From: Halisarca cf. caerulea
Taxonomy: Eukaryota; Porifera; Demospongiae; Chondrillida; Halisarcidae
Direction of reading: 5' to 3'
Assembly (NCBI GenBank): GCA_963170055.1
Contig: CAUJGJ010000214.1
Coordinates: forward strand, 122,501 to 186,500
Length of the DNA: 64,000 nt
The notes below the pieces were generated by a model that saw only the letters and a list, made by a program, of their open reading frames with translations, made no database searches and was not told the DNA's origin. The position numbers and the translations under genes are program-made. The number at the start of each line of letters is the position of its first letter. Within the stretch, counting starts at the first letter, position 1. Shown one piece after another: positions 33,541 to 46,436 of this stretch.

Positions 33541-33860
33541 AGTGCTATCAAGAAGGTGCAGTACATGCATATAATGTGCTGCACATGCATGCAGGACGTA
33601 GGAATTTGCATAGTGTGTACTCAGTCCAACTAAACTCTGTCTAGCTCTATACCTGTCTAGCCTTATGTATGTGTAGCCCTATGCTTGTAAAGCCCTAAGC
33701 CTGTCTTGCCCTATGCCCACCTAGCCCTGCATGTACCTGTTTCGCAACTTACCCTTGTTTCAAGTTTTGGAGGATCATATTTTGATAGTCTTGTTGCACA
33801 ACCCTGTGTCAATCCTACATCCTTTACCAATTTTAATGGTTTTATACACCTTAATACATC
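33541..33860. repeat. 'TAGGGCTAGA' family arm, left
   Basis: The inverted match of 36185-36490. Shared blocks are the CCTACATCCT...TTTTAATGG region, the tandem TAGCCCTATGC-type units and the GTAGGAATTTGCATAGTG block near the outer end. It is related to the complete palindrome at 22341-22749. Confidence 0.7.
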
Positions 33861-36184
33861 ATGCACAGTATGCTAATAACTTTGCTTGGATGCATATTGC
33901 CAATGTGTGAGGTGACCAGGTGTTGGGGCTATCTCAGGATCGAAGCTGGAACTCCGAGATTATAGTGGTACTTTAATCCGTCCTGTGTACTGACTGCTAC
34001 CTGGAACACTTTTCTATCATTTGATTCAAACAGTTATGCTAGCCTTCAGGGAATTGCCCACAGTGGTGGGCAGTGGTTGGGCCCGACTAGCACTCATCTT
34101 AACCGACCAGGACCAGAGAATCCCGACCACTGCCAAATTTTGTTGTATACAATAAACAAAACTCAACTACACTGACTAAAATTTGTTGTATATACTAATA
34201 CCTGTTGAAAGCCCTGTGAAAGGCGAGATCTAAAAGCGTTCACAAAATCGTCAGATATGCAACTCGGGTGGGTTGGGAACTACACGTGGTCGTGCATTGT
34301 ATGCCATTTTGAGCACATGACTGACCAATCATACACGCTGGTGGCAGTTTAGATAAGTAATTTTCATAATAATTGTACATATTAACTAGTACTGTGATCA
34401 CTGATCATTCTGTGTGAGTCTTAGTTTTTTGCATATATTTCTAAAACTACAGCCTACAATCCTAGAATTAGGTAGCAACAATGTACGTAAACCAATTTCA
34501 CACTACTACTTGCACATTCTACATGTACATATGTGCGTATATATAAAGTTTTTTTTGGTGATCCCTTATTGAAGAATCCTGGGTACTTCCCTGAGCCTTG
34601 TTAGTGCTATACCGTATCTCCTATTGTATTGATCATGATCTTATAATAATGCAGTAACTGTAACAATGTGTACCAGGCAGTGATGATGATCTTAGCCTTT
34701 TAATGAACATTAGCCAAAACAAATATACTTAAAGACTGTGTTTGCAAAAGTTGTGCAATTACCACAAAAGTTAGTCTGACAGAAAGGCCATCATGATCTA
34801 CTCTAACAGTAAATATAAACCAGAAATAATACCACTCTTTCATAGTATCCACTTGTGTTAAACGACCACAGACACAATGTTTAGAATGTTGTTGCATGCA
34901 AATTTATTTGACAATGTAGAGAATGACCACCTCTTTAAACGTGACCAGCGACCAGCAAGTTTTGTCCCAAACTTTTTTGATTGATATGTACATTTTATAC
35001 TGGGTAGAACGACTTCTGCAAACAGCTTTTTTCTTGAATGTTGTGGTCCAGATGCATGCAGGTACAATCTTTGACCTATAGCAGCCTTAAACTACTCATA
35101 AACAAGGGAGTTGACCTTTTCCTTATACCTCTTTTATGTAAATTCTGCTTCTTATCTAGTGCATGGAGTACCTTTGTTGTAGTCTTGCTGGATTGCTTCT
35201 TTGTTTTTCACAATATTTTGGATTTTAGTCTTTCATACTCCAAAATCTTCAGATATATCATTGTCTTGCAAATAAACCTCTAGCAAAAGCTTCAAGTACC
35301 TTAGTTTATCCTGTCTGTCAAACTGAGTATTTTTTCTTGCCTGCTAATGCCATATTTGATAATCACTATTAACAGTATTATGGATAGATAGGGGCGTAGC
35401 CAGGATTATAACCAAGGTAAAATGTCAACATTGTCAGTATCATCCTTGTATGTCAGTATTGCTAGTATTCCCGTGGCAAGCAAACCATTCATGATTCTAA
35501 AATCCTCATCAGTAGTACTCCATATGTAGGATTGACACCGAAAAACATGGCCACCATACATTAGCGCCAATTTTGTTTTTGTCTGAAAACTAACGATACA
35601 GTACAGTTAGAAGCATTTAGAAGTGATATTGGTGCTTTTTAACACACTAGCTATAAGATGAAGTAGTTAAAACCCTTCATAGGCCAATTTCTTTAAAGAA
35701 CTTTGAAATTTTAGGCGAAAATGTATGGCTACGCAACACCAGTACCATTTTAAGATTATTCTTCTTGTCGTTTTTCCGAACCGAACTACAGGTCGCCACG
35801 AAGGGTCCAGAGGTCTCATCTTTCGCCAGTGAGCTATGATTGTTAGCGTAAAGCCTTTTGTAGGTTTTGAGGCCACACCTTCACTTCTAAAGCAAGAAAA
35901 AAAAATAATAGGCAACTCCCATACATTTGCTGGATCAGCCTTTTTCAGATCAGTGAAATGACTACGCGAGACTTGACATACGCGTACGTACACAAGGTCT
36001 GTACTAAGTCTTCGATGATCGTCGACTTCAGCACTCTTTTTGTTCGAGCATTTGTTTCTAGATGGGTCACATTGATATTAGTCAGGTAACTGCATAGATT
36101 CTAGTTTCTTTATCTTACAAGATTTGACCGTGTTCCTTCTCAACTGCAGTGGAAACCTATTCGAATGACCATTTCGCTATAAAA
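33861..36184. other. 2.3-kb segment between inverted repeat arms; no gene recognised
   Basis: Lies between the arms at 33541 and 36185, so the whole 33541-36490 could be one element with about 300-bp inverted ends. The frame on the minus strand at 35667-35993 (108 codons) has no recognisable motif. No transposase signature seen. Confidence 0.45.
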
Positions 36185-36490
36185 GGAAAAAAGCACGAAC
36201 AAGGGTGTATAAAAACTATTTAAAAATGGTAAAAGGATGTAGGATTGACACAGGATCATACAAAAAGCCATTATCAAAAAGGGATTCTCCAAGAACACTT
36301 GTAACAAGGGTAAGTTGCAAAACAGGTACAGGGCTAGGTGGGCAAAGGGCAGGACGGGCATAGGGCTAGACGGGTATAGGGCTAGAGAGAGTTTAGTTGG
36401 ACCGAGTGCACACTGTGCAAATTCCTACATCCAGCACCACATGTGTACTGTACAATGTGCTGCACATTTGGGATGTAGGAATTTGCACTG
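36185..36490. repeat. 'TAGGGCTAGA' family arm, right
   Basis: From AAGGGTGTATAAAAACTATT through tandem GGGCATAGGGCTAGACGGGT units to a small terminal palindrome (GCAAATTCCTACATCC and GGATGTAGGAATTTGC). Opposite orientation to 33541-33860. Confidence 0.7.
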
Positions 36491-36851
36491 TTTTGAGGGG
36501 TTGAATCTAGAGCACGTCCAGTGAAATGGAAGGTAAACAGGAGAGCATATGCACGGCTAGTGACTGTTTGAAGAATGGTTGAGGAAGATGGACAACAAAA
36601 TGATCCTGAAGAATAGGAAGATTCTTTTGTTTCTGATAATGCCCCTTGCCATCCTGACCTACATTTAAGGAGCACTATGCTGTGCTTCTTCCTAGCGAAT
36701 ATCATATCATGATTGTATGCAACCCTTGGACCAAGGAATCATTATAAGACCATGAAAGTTCACTACACAAAGCAACAATCAAGACACATTGTATGTCATA
36801 TGGATGATCCTTCTACAGTGTTTGAAGTAAGCAAATCAGTGAATGTTTGCA

Positions 36852-37319
36852 TGTATAGCCAATTGGATATCTCAGGCCTGGAATGAAGTGTCTTCACAAA
36901 CCATTGCAAATTGCTTGCGTAAAAGTGGATTTGCAATCATCACTGGAATAGCCGAGAACTTGGAGCCAGAACCCCCTTAAGAAACTGACCTTCAAGTTGA
37001 AGAATTGCTGCAAACTGCTAATATCAATTATAGTACTGGAGATTTTGTAGCAGTTGATGACAGTCTAGACACATGTGACACTCTGGATGATAACTGGGAG
37101 CAGCAGTTGCTTGATAGAGTAAAACTTTAAGGGAATATGATTCAGTATGAGTGTGACACAGAGGAAACTGAAATAGAGCCAGTAACAGAAAGCAGTGTGC
37201 TTGCTTACAAGCAAGCTGTAAATTACTTGGACCTTTTGCACAGCTATGCTGTTCACCATAGCAACAGACAGCTAATTGACTTAATGATGCAGGCTGAAAC
37301 CATACTGTATTCTCTCTAA
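36852..37319 (+). pseudogene. pogo/Tigger-type transposase, C-terminal remnant
   Basis: One frame reads WISQAWNEVSSQTIANCLRK then SGFAIITG, the conserved segment past the DDE domain of Tigger/pogo transposases. An acidic tail follows (AVDDSLDTCDTLDDNWEQQL), then a final helix region (NYLDLLHSYAV) and a stop. It has two in-frame TAA codons, so it is dead. The N-terminal DNA-binding and catalytic parts are absent. It may be the source family of the TA-flanked MITEs in this window. Confidence 0.72.
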
Positions 37320-37950
37320 AAATTCATCACACCTTGTGTACACAGAATTCGTCATTTAAGGGTATTACAATGAGAATGGCATATGTCGCTTTAGCCGATG
37401 AGTATTTAGAATTTGTGATGAATCTTTAGAGAGGCGATGGAGGTTTAGAGAGAAATCTGTAGTCAGGTTGTATCAAAAAATGGCAGCTTGAGAATGGAAG
37501 GAATCAACTGCCATTTGAGGCTTTCATATCTATCAAGACATTTGGACACCTGCATTGACGATGAATTTATTGTGAAAGAGAAGAGGACAATGATTGGAAA
37601 AGCTATACTGCAGCTGTTTTGGAAAACCATGCAGGGTGATATTTGAGGCCATGCATGATCTTCCGGGATAAATTCTGCGTATGTCTTCACTGTTTTTCGT
37701 CACGGTGAAACTGTTCATGGTAAAGTTACTGAAAAAGTATTTGGCAACAGCAGGCTATATTGTATATACTGCGAGTAATAAGGAATTTCAGCTGTTCAGC
37801 TCTCTGGCAGCCTGTATGACAAAATTTTACAATTGCATCTGGCTGGTGATGAATGATTAGAGATAGTTTGCAAGAACCATGAATGACTTTCCTACTAAAA
37901 ATTCGGTACATGACGAATTTTAGGAGCGACAAATTTTAGAGAGAATGCGG
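37305..37950. mobile_element. pogo-type MITE, TA-flanked
   Basis: The left end CTGTATTCTCTCTAAAA and inverted right end CCGCATTCTCTCTAAAA are flanked by TA on both sides. A further copy of the end (TGATGAATCTTTAGAGAGG) is inside at about 37411. The left end overlaps the stop of the Tigger remnant, so this may simply be the 3' part of the same transposon. Confidence 0.7.
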
Positions 37951-38334
37951 TAGTTCAAAAATGTTACTGCTAATCAAACAAAAGCATGATGCAACGTCAC
38001 TTCATTCGTTTTTCACCACTAAATCTGGCTCTGCAACACGTTAGGGTACAGTAGCCAGTAACGTACCAGTATTTGACAAATGTATTTTCAGTTGGTATGC
38101 ATATACGAATAGCTGGCAAAGGAAGAAGCAATTTAACGTATACTGTAGTTTCTATGAAACCTAGAGAACTAAATGAATCATTGACTGAATTAATTAAGGT
38201 TGTTGTTGTAGCTGAGATTGATCAGGGTTGTTGATGACTTGGGATTCAGGCTGACTGCATGCACTTGGTGTATTAATTGCAGTATGCAGAAACGAATGCA
38301 ATTGTTATATCATTATTAATATTCAAGTCACAGA

Positions 38335-38359
38335 GTAGTAATAATAATAATAATAATAA
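38335..38359. repeat. (TAA)n microsatellite
   Basis: About eight TAA units. Confidence 0.85.
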
Positions 38360-38447
38360 ACAAGGCCTTGGACACAGGATTAACCCCAGCTGAACTTCTT
38401 TATTAAGTTTGTGTTTCAGATTCATTTAGCTAGTTTTCTTTGCGTAG

Positions 38448-38489
38448 CATGAAATTGAACAATTGAGAGCACAGATGGAGGCAGACCAG
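38448..38489 (+). CDS. Coiled-coil exon a (14 codons)
   Basis: The acceptor TTTTCTTTGCGTAG and donor CAG|GTATGT bound a 42-base exon, phase 0 on both sides, encoding HEIEQLRAQMEADQ. Hydrophobic residues fall at heptad spacing among charged ones. It is the first of a series of plus-strand phase-0 coiled-coil exons and could directly follow the kinase exon (ending DEKQ) in frame. A (GT)n run begins 50 bases downstream. Confidence 0.6.
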
Positions 38490-38537
38490 GTATGTAGAAT
38501 ACATATAATTATGTGTTCATGTATGCTTCATGCTTCA

Positions 38538-38540
<3 letters not shown>

Positions 38541-38599
<59 letters not shown>
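38541..38599. repeat. (GT)n microsatellite
   Basis: Pure GT run of about 59 bases, in the intron after coiled-coil exon a. Confidence 0.97.
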
Positions 38600-38600
<1 letters not shown>

Positions 38601-39372
38601 ACGTGTGCAGTGTTTATAACTGAGCATGTGCTATATACTTGGATTGTGTTTTTTGTAGGAATATAATCATATTGCATCTGCTATTAGCTTGTCGTGTAGA
38701 ATCAGGGGTGTAGGAAGCATTTTGAAAGTGGGGAGGCCATACATGCAAGGGGTATATAGTTGTACTATATGTGCCGTGGCCTCATTTGCATAATATATGT
38801 GTGGGTAAAATAACAGTACAATCGAAATTGCTATCATAAATTACAGCAAATACTATAATGTAAAGCCACAAATTGTCTATGAAAGTATTCATTTATTTAT
38901 TAATCACTATGAAGGTCCCAAATAGTATCTACTGTGATTAGGAGTGACCTTTTGTTAGTGTTGATTTAGCTGCAAAACCCTGCAAACAGGGCTGCCTTTT
39001 ATGATTGGGTCAAGGACTTGAGTAAAGTGATGTCATTTTCTTTACCCCACGTGATAATTAGGTCATTTTAAACATGGCGTCCGCGATCACGCGAAGATAC
39101 TATTTCGATATTCTACTTATATTCCATGATTCACAGAACATTTTGAAATCGAATTAAAGGGTATAATTACTACTTTGACATCTACCAAAACAATTATTGG
39201 TCATAGTTAAAAAGTGGAATGGCCATGACCACTGCCGTCGCTGCCCTTCCTATGGCCCTGAGAATTATGACATTTGATTGTACAGGGTACAGTAGAACCT
39301 GTAATTCGACAGTGATGAGGTTTAGAAAGAAATGTTGGATTGTAGAGGTCGCTGGATAACCTTGGCATTTAA

Positions 39373-40294
39373 ACCTTTACCAGTCACGAGCCACTTGAGT
39401 GGCTCACCTAGCTCACAGTCATGTGCTATGAAATTTCAGTATTTTATATTATTTGTACATAGTTCAAATCTATATTGTCTGTGCATGTCTTTAGTATAGT
39501 TTGGAGCCAAAATGATCTGAATAGCTACAGTTTTAGCAGTTTAAATTGGCTCATATACAGAAGCATGAGGAAGTTATATACAGAAAAAGGTGAAAGACGC
39601 ACGAATTAAATGGCTACTGCTGGCTGTGCCTGCAGGTTGTTTTTGCCATTTCTGCATTGTTTGGCCTTTCCATGGTAGATATTGAAATATAGTGCAGTAT
39701 GAAGGTGCATGGACTTCTTTGAGAAAGGGATGTGATGGAAAATAGTACATTTCACCTCTGTTGTCAAGTTTCAAACATTGCATTGTCAAGCTTAGCCGTA
39801 TAAATGTGACAGAAACCACCTCTTACGATAGTGAATTTAAGGGGAGAGATGCAGAGCCAGATGGATGTACAGGTCATTTTCCTTTGTGCATGTACATACT
39901 TTCTTGTATTGTTGAGTGTAAATCAGAATTTGATGATAAGGATTTATTTAATCACTTTTATTGCATGAATAGGACTACAAGAAGTGCTTGGCCTAAGATC
40001 AAGGAGATTATTGAGTGTAAAAAGAAGTTAAAATTACTGATTTGTACAGAAAACTTTGCGCAAGGTAGTGCACTACCTTTATGGAAGGATTTCTCAACAA
40101 TAGAGTGTAGGGAGAGGATGGCTAATGTACAAATCGATAGCTAAGAAGTAAATCATTCAATTTGAAATAAAATACTTAGAAAGGGTCTTTGAATGATATT
40201 TGTTGATTTACAACCGTTTAAAATCTTTGTGCTACTTAAGTGGCTTGTGACCATGAGGGGCATGATGAAATAGTGCGATGTGACTGGTGAAGGG
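39373..40294. mobile_element. piggyBac-like non-autonomous element, TTAA-flanked
   Basis: The left end ACCTTTACCAGTCAC and inverted right end CCCTTCACCAGTCAC are each bordered by TTAA (39369-39372 and 40295-40298), the piggyBac target. Inner blocks GAGCCACTTGAGTGG and GCTACTTAAGTGGC also pair. A plus-strand frame ending at 40144 (SEFDDKDLFNHFYC...WPKIKEIIECKKKLK) has no in-frame ATG near its start. I do not recognise it as transposase. Confidence 0.6.
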
Positions 40295-40710
40295 TTAAAT
40301 CATTCACTAGCATATGATAATGTACGTATGCCTTATATATGATGTGCCATCCTTGAGGGTATATACACAAGTTTGTTGGTTTGAATTTTTTGATTCCGTG
40401 TATTAAGCGCAAATGCTTTTGTCTGTAGAATAGGCCCATGGAGGGGGTGATAATATAGTATGTCCTCATATGGGAAAGGAAAGAATAGAGAGGCCTGCCC
40501 ACCTATTTTGTCAATTTGGCCTCTATAATCCTCTGATGGCTTGACAGCACAATGTACAAAATGTCAACCTCCCAGTATACTGAAAAACTGTTTTAAATTT
40601 TAAGGATTTCGATAAAATTTCATCCAAATTGCTTTCTTAAATCATTAATCATTCTTCTGTGCCTAGGAACTGTTACTGATCTAACAAGTTTGAGCTTGAG
40701 TTTATCCTTA

Positions 40711-41695
40711 TACCCCGTTTACACTAGCCCAGTTTAAGTGGGCCAGTCCAGTTATGACCTCATTAGTCTAGTTGGCCCAGGTCAAATTCATTAATGTAAA
40801 CAGAGACTGGGCCAACCACAAGTGGACTGGGCCGACTGGACTTGGCCTACTTCATTGAAGTGGGCCAGGCCCAGTCAGCCCAGTTGGCCCAGTGGAAAAT
40901 GTGCAGTGTAAACAGGGCTGGGCAAGATGTCCATCCACTTTGTGACTTTAGAGGCTTTTTCTTATGATTTAAAAGATCTAGACAGGCTTCCTCTTTATGA
41001 TTTAAAAGAGCTAAAGTAATAACAGACGATAGAGGGGTGGCTAGAGGTGCTTTCTATTTGCAGTTGAGCTGTAATGAGGCTTCCTAATGCTACTTGGCAT
41101 CTATAAAGGTTCCATGCTATATAATCTATGCAAGCTGTATAGTGTCAACGTTTGGATGTTGTGAGTAGTATAATGACTAATTGGAGTGATGATGAAGTAT
41201 TTAGGCTTATTTCCATATGGTCCGAAGAGGAAATTCAAGCATTGCTTGACAGTAACCGAAGGAACCAGTCAATATTTGAGAGAATAGCCAGGGAAATGGC
41301 CACTGTAGGGTTTAGCAAGACAGCTGCTCAATGCAAGGATAAAATCAAAAAGCTAAAAAACAAGTACAAAAAACTTAAAGATGGCCATGATGTCTCCGGG
41401 AATAACTGACAAAACTGGACATTTACGATAAAATGGATGAAGTTCTTGGTACAAGGCACTCAGTCCAACCCCCTGTCACCATAGACACTGACCAGTGATG
41501 TCTTATTATATTCACTAACAGTAATTATATTCATGATCGTGAATATGATTACACAGTAATGAATATCATTTCCATGGGCACAGGTCCTGTTAACAAAATT
41601 GTGTGTGTAAACAGGGCCAGCAAAACCACAGAAAGTGGGCCAAGACCAGTTCCTGTGGTTTTTGCACCTCAACTGGGCCAGTGTAAACGGGGTAT
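40711..41695. mobile_element. PIF/Harbinger-like element carrying a Myb/SANT gene relic
   Basis: Terminal repeats TACCCCGTTTACAC are perfect for 14 bases and continue TRGCCCAGTT on both sides. TTA flanks each end (40708-40710 and 41696-41698), the usual Harbinger target duplication. Subterminal GGCCCAGT repeats are abundant. It contains only the Myb-like protein; the DDE transposase is absent. Confidence 0.72.
41173..41498 (+). pseudogene. Myb/SANT-like DNA-binding protein of a Harbinger-type transposon, broken
   Basis: From ATG at 41173 the frame encodes NWSDDEVFRLISIWSEEEIQ, then FERIAREMATVGFSKTAAQC and KDKIKKLKNKYKKLKD. This is a three-helix Myb/SANT-like domain with the typical 'TAxQCKxKIKxLKxxYKK' third helix. 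A TGA stop at 41407-41409 follows SGNN. A second segment (WTF, then after a one-base shift YDKMDEVLGTRHSVQPPV) is the conserved linker seen after this domain in transposon-encoded relatives. Two lesions therefore break it. In Harbinger elements this protein helps the transposase bind the ends. Confidence 0.72.
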
Positions 41696-41932
41696 TAGAG
41701 ATAGTTGTGTATGACCTCCTCTTGATCAAGGCAGCCATTTTCCATATGGAAATCCAGATTATGTGGAAGAAATTTTGATGGAAGGGATGAAAAATATGGT
41801 GCCAGATTACGGGGTTTTCCATATTGCAGATATGTTTTACATGCTAATATGTTCTGTTGCACATTTTTTTGTCGGATTATGCCTAACTTCGGATTACAAA
41901 GGAGTTTTAGGAGGATTAAGCAGGTTCCACTG

Positions 41933-43185
41933 TATTTATAATCTCCTGTGTCCTACAGTCAAAGGATGCTAATAGCAGATCAGATCCTCATGCGATCTTT
42001 CACTAGTGTGCTATAAGGCCGGCGTTTTGGGGAATTCCAACCCTCATCAGTGACACTGGGTGACATCTTCTGATGGCCAGGACCCAACTGAATAGCTGAG
42101 GAGGATTGGCTACGCTGAGGACCAATGAAATCACTTCTTTGATCTGCTGAAAATAGTTATTCACAATGGTAGGAAATGACAAAATCTAGAATTGCCATAA
42201 CCAGAAAAACCCCTGTAGTAGACTGTATCTTGGTTCTAAAACTTTGAGCTAGGTCTGTTGTCTCTGGGCCGTGAATACAATGGAACTAAAAAAGAATACT
42301 CCAGCCACATGTGTGTGGCAGCCCAACAACACTTCTTAGACTAATAATAATCCTGGTTATGAAGGACTGTGATTATTACTGTCCTTCATAACCAGGACTA
42401 TAATGTCACTATGTTATTGAAGTCGAAGAAAAATCACTTTGGTGGACCTCAAGATGTCTTAAAATCATACTGAAGGCTACATTTATTTTATCGGTCGTAA
42501 ACATGCACACCCCAATTTTTTCGTTGTATACACAAGGTATAAACAACAGAAACAAATGGATAGAATGCTACAGCAGCAACTCTAATGTACTTTTCCGGAG
42601 TTCGATTGTTAGTAAGTCACTTTTCAAATGGGAAATATGAGGATTATCTAAACCATAGAGAAGAAGCTTAAATCATAAAGACGGACTTCTAAACAAATGT
42701 GAAGTCCTATGATATCTACCTAGAAAGATTCCAAGGATCAGTGTCTAACTTTTCACTGTGGGGGATTTCGAAATACTACATTGTTCCTGAGATGTACAGT
42801 TTTTGTAGTTTTTGGAGAGAATGAAATTACGAACGCATAAAATGAAAGGTAGGTGCTATTATTATAACCCCCCCACAGTGAAAAGTATATAAGTCTTATC
42901 TTTTGTTAAGAAGCATACAAACTTTCAAAGCTAAAGATTACCGTTTGCAATTCCGCCTATTGGAAAGAAAACTGGTTGTCCAAAACACTCGTCTGCCATT
43001 GTCGGTCACAGGGATGTCAGGTGATTACTATCCATAAACCTATCATAATTTGAAAGTATGCAGATCTCCATACAGTATATAAGGCTTTAGTCAATTCAGT
43101 GTAGTTAGACAAAAAGGAGCAAAGTGCATGCAATCATTCAAAAAACATGAAGATCTGGATTTTCTATGATTTGAATATGTGTATA
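41933..43185. other. no gene seen; short perfect hairpin
   Basis: Intronic and repeat-rich. TCCTGGTTATGAAGGAC at 42351-42367 is exactly inverted at 42381-42397. The stretch 42600-43010 is related to the interior of the foldback at 62459. Confidence 0.5.
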
Positions 43186-43553
43186 CCATACAGCAGGTAA
43201 GTTTCGCAGGGTAAAACTTTCGAGAATTCCGTAAATAGGTAGGCATTCATGAAACTTTTGCTTTGCGAAAAAGCTCTGGAATTGTTTGCACACAATAGAA
43301 GGATGCCTAATTTCCTTATAACATGATAGCTTCTGATCTTGGACTGAAAAACATAAACTACAACTTAAATTCCTCAGCAATCATCTTTGTTGGCAATTGT
43401 GAAGAACTCAAACATCTGCTGTGGAAACGATTCCATAAGCACCTAGGCTATTTGTAAAGCAGTCATGGATTCATGAGAGTTTTAGTGGAAAAATTCATGA
43501 ATAGCACGATTTGTGAAAGTTTTACCCTGAGAAACTTTCCTGCCATACAGTAT
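43186..43553. mobile_element. MITE with CAGCAGGTAAGTTTC-type ends
   Basis: The left GGTAAGTTTCGCAGGGTAAA and the inverted right GGAAAGTTTCTCAGGGTAAA pair well. The outer boundary is approximate. The left end contains a GTAAGT that mimics a splice donor. Confidence 0.7.
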
Positions 43554-45226
43554 TCTACTTGCCTTGCTAGATAATCAAAAAGCATTGTGAATAGTCATGC
43601 ACTCTGCTCCTGACCACAGCTTGATGATGAAATGCTTTTTTTTCATGTGAAGCCACAGAAACGCCTCTCAGCTGTTTGATGTGCACATAACTTATCTGTG
43701 TATGCTACAGTTTGCTCTGGGCATAGTGTTGTAATCGAGTATTTTCTCGCAATTGGTTATTTTAAATTGTGTGTCTATGCCAAAATTTGGCTGGTTGAGA
43801 TACTGTATAGTAAGAAACTCTGGCAAGAGTTTTAAATTGGAACTTTGGTGATTTTGTAGAAGAATGCCAAATATACACTCATCAATGCTATAATCATTAC
43901 AGAACCTATGTTATCCAGCTATATGCCTGTTTACCCCTGTGCCCATCTAGCCCTATGTATGTCGGACTCCCATCCTGTTCCTTGTTTCACTGTTTTTTTT
44001 GCAAATTAATATTAGAGTAATGGTAGTATAGTAGTGGGCTAATATATAATGTTATGTGTATGTGGTATCATAGATGTCTATTAATAATTACAAGGTAATA
44101 CTATTTAATAGTAAGTAGTAGACGATATGTACGTATGTGGTATCCTAGGCATCAGTATGAAACACATGCAGTGCAGTGATATAAGGAGGTGCAGATAGAT
44201 ATGTGGTATTATGTATTATACTTTGGTGGTGTATTATGTATGTACTTTGCATGTAATAAAATTAATGATCATTGCAGGTGTGACATGTCCACATGTGAGC
44301 AGGGCTCAAAATGGCTACCCTTAAGTCGGCAGAAAGTACCCCCCCCTTTTCTTCCGTTTAGTGTGCTTATTGAGCACTTTGTCAACAAGCATATAAAACA
44401 TTGATAAAACTATTTTATGCTACAGAAGTTTACTTAACTTTAGTTGTTGTCACTGCTTTGAAAATCCGAAAAACGACCACCGATTTGGACCTTAGAAATA
44501 GGTTTAGTGCAAAACCCGTTCATATAACCATGCTTTGGAGCAGCCACACTTTGTTAAGAACCTTCCAACATGAATATCTAATTTTCACCACGTTAAAATG
44601 TTGTTTTTAACACAAAGTGAAACCACAAACTTGGGGAAATGTTGCATGGGAATAGGACAAGCTATCAAATTTGTCAGCCAATGGTGAAATTTAGCTTTAC
44701 CCGTATCATGATCCAACTCCTGCAACATGGCTCCTCCACACAAATGTTTAGATGACTGGGTTTCTCAGTTATTGAAGAGTCTCTCTCATGGTTTGTCACA
44801 ACTTAAGGCTGTCATGTGATTTAATGACATCATCAACCAAAGATAACGATTGATGAAATTGAAACTTCTCCCAATACAAAAACAAATATATCAACATATT
44901 AAGAATGTCTAAAACACACTATGTGTAGACCAATATACAAGAATGCCTATAATGTAATATCTTTCAGGAAACTTTATAAAATACACATGACTAATGTGTG
45001 CATTTTTAAATTAGTAGAATGAGTTATTATTCAAATTCCTGATGTCATGTAACTGCCATTTTACCAATGTTACGCTTTCTTCAGTCATCTGCCTTCCTTG
45101 GATAAGGACTGGCTCCACTGAATTATTCTCGCTTGCAACACATCAATCTTTGTCATGCTTCCCAACCTTTGAAATAGTCATCACTTTTGTTCAAACAGTA
45201 TATTAAAGAGTTCGATGACATCATAG
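43554..45226. other. no gene seen; repeat-derived
   Basis: Part of 45050-45220 (CACTGAATTATTCTCGCTTG...) recurs at about 63465-63500. No recognisable exon of the coiled-coil gene was found. Confidence 0.45.
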
Positions 45227-45818
45227 CAGTGTTGGGGGTAGCTAAATACCAAAGTAATTAAATATTACATAATTATTATTATTACTTTTGCAGGAATTAA
45301 GTAATATAACTAAATATCTACCTTGTAACTAGTAATGCATTACAAATAGCTCTGTGGTGAAAGTAACGTATTACCACATTCTAAAACTAACTCAAAGTAG
45401 GTTTGTCGCTATAATAATGGTTAATATTAGTAAAAGCAGAGCTTCTGTTATCAAGGACAGCACAGAATTGCTTGCTAGATGGTCACATTACTAGTGTTCT
45501 GGGCTACACTATACATCTGCAGTATACCAGCAGATATTGTCTTGGTTGTGAAATCTACTACATTTATTTTATGGATGCCTTGGTCTAATTGTAACATTTA
45601 ATGATCCTACATGTTATGTTGATGTTCGCCTTTAGGAAGGTTAAAATTATCACTGGGATGCTACTTGGATGTAGTTTGCAGGAGCAAATGTACTCTGTAA
45701 TATTATCACAAGTTACATTTATTATTAAGTAATATGTAACTGTAACGCAGTACAAGTTTTAATAGTAATATGTAGTATGTAACGAGACTACTTTTCGAAG
45801 GTAACAACCCCAACACTG
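45227..45818. mobile_element. hAT-type MITE (CAGTGTTGGGG ends)
   Basis: Left end CAGTGTTGGGGGTAGCT and inverted right end CAGTGTTGGGGTTGTTACC. The subterminal regions are rich in AGTAAT/ATTACT motifs. This end and composition are characteristic of widely spread hAT-derived MITEs. The flanks ATCATAG and ATCACAG are nearly the same, consistent with an aged 8-bp duplication offset by one base. Confidence 0.7.
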
Positions 45819-46436
45819 ATCACAGCATACATCACACGACTATCATGTGAAAACAGGCCCTTAATTGCAAAAGAGATCTTAATTTCTTGCCAAATGCCAT
45901 GTCACCGAGTAATCAGCAGAGCAATATAAGCCCCTTCTGAGTGTTTTATTGTGATCTGCATTGATTGCTTCAACTTGTCACCGATTGGGAATTTTGATGT
46001 ATACTCATTTTTAGATAAGTTATTGATGAATCCTTTATAATGCTGTGAATATTTGCTGAATATCTTTAAAACTATTTCAGTAATCATAACCTCCACTGGT
46101 ACAGTTAGATATTAATTTTGTATTAGAGACCATCTAGTTCTTATCCTGTGTTTGTAGGCCCACGTTCCGATTTACTCGTGTCGAATAACTGCTTAACTAT
46201 GCTACTAGGTAAAGTGCCGATTGAATTGAACGATCGAGAAAGGAATTGGATAAAATTTGCTAAATGTGTACCTTAAATAGGTTTGTGCTGCCTCAAAACC
46301 ATTGATTGGCCTTCTACTGCATATTGTGAAGGGATAGAGGAATTTGGAAACAGTAAAATTGCCGACTTTGGGAAGCCATTTGAGTGCATATAGACATGCC
46401 CCACATGCATTATGTATAAATTCCATGCTACTATAG

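Larger units (their letters stand above)
39290..41932. mobile_element. Possible pogo-type element hosting two later insertions
   Basis: The left end CAGTAGAACCTG and inverted right end CAGTGGAACCTG are both flanked by TA. Between them sit a TTAA-flanked element (39373-40294) and a TTA-flanked one (40711-41695). Only about 12 bases pair at the ends, so the two ends may belong to different copies. Confidence 0.45.

Noticed and set aside
35667..35993. 108-codon minus-strand frame
   Set aside because: No motif, no splice context and no repeat copy; a chance frame is likely in a region this size.
43191..43200. CAG|GTAAG as a splice donor
   Set aside because: It is the terminal sequence of a MITE with a matching inverted end at about 43540.
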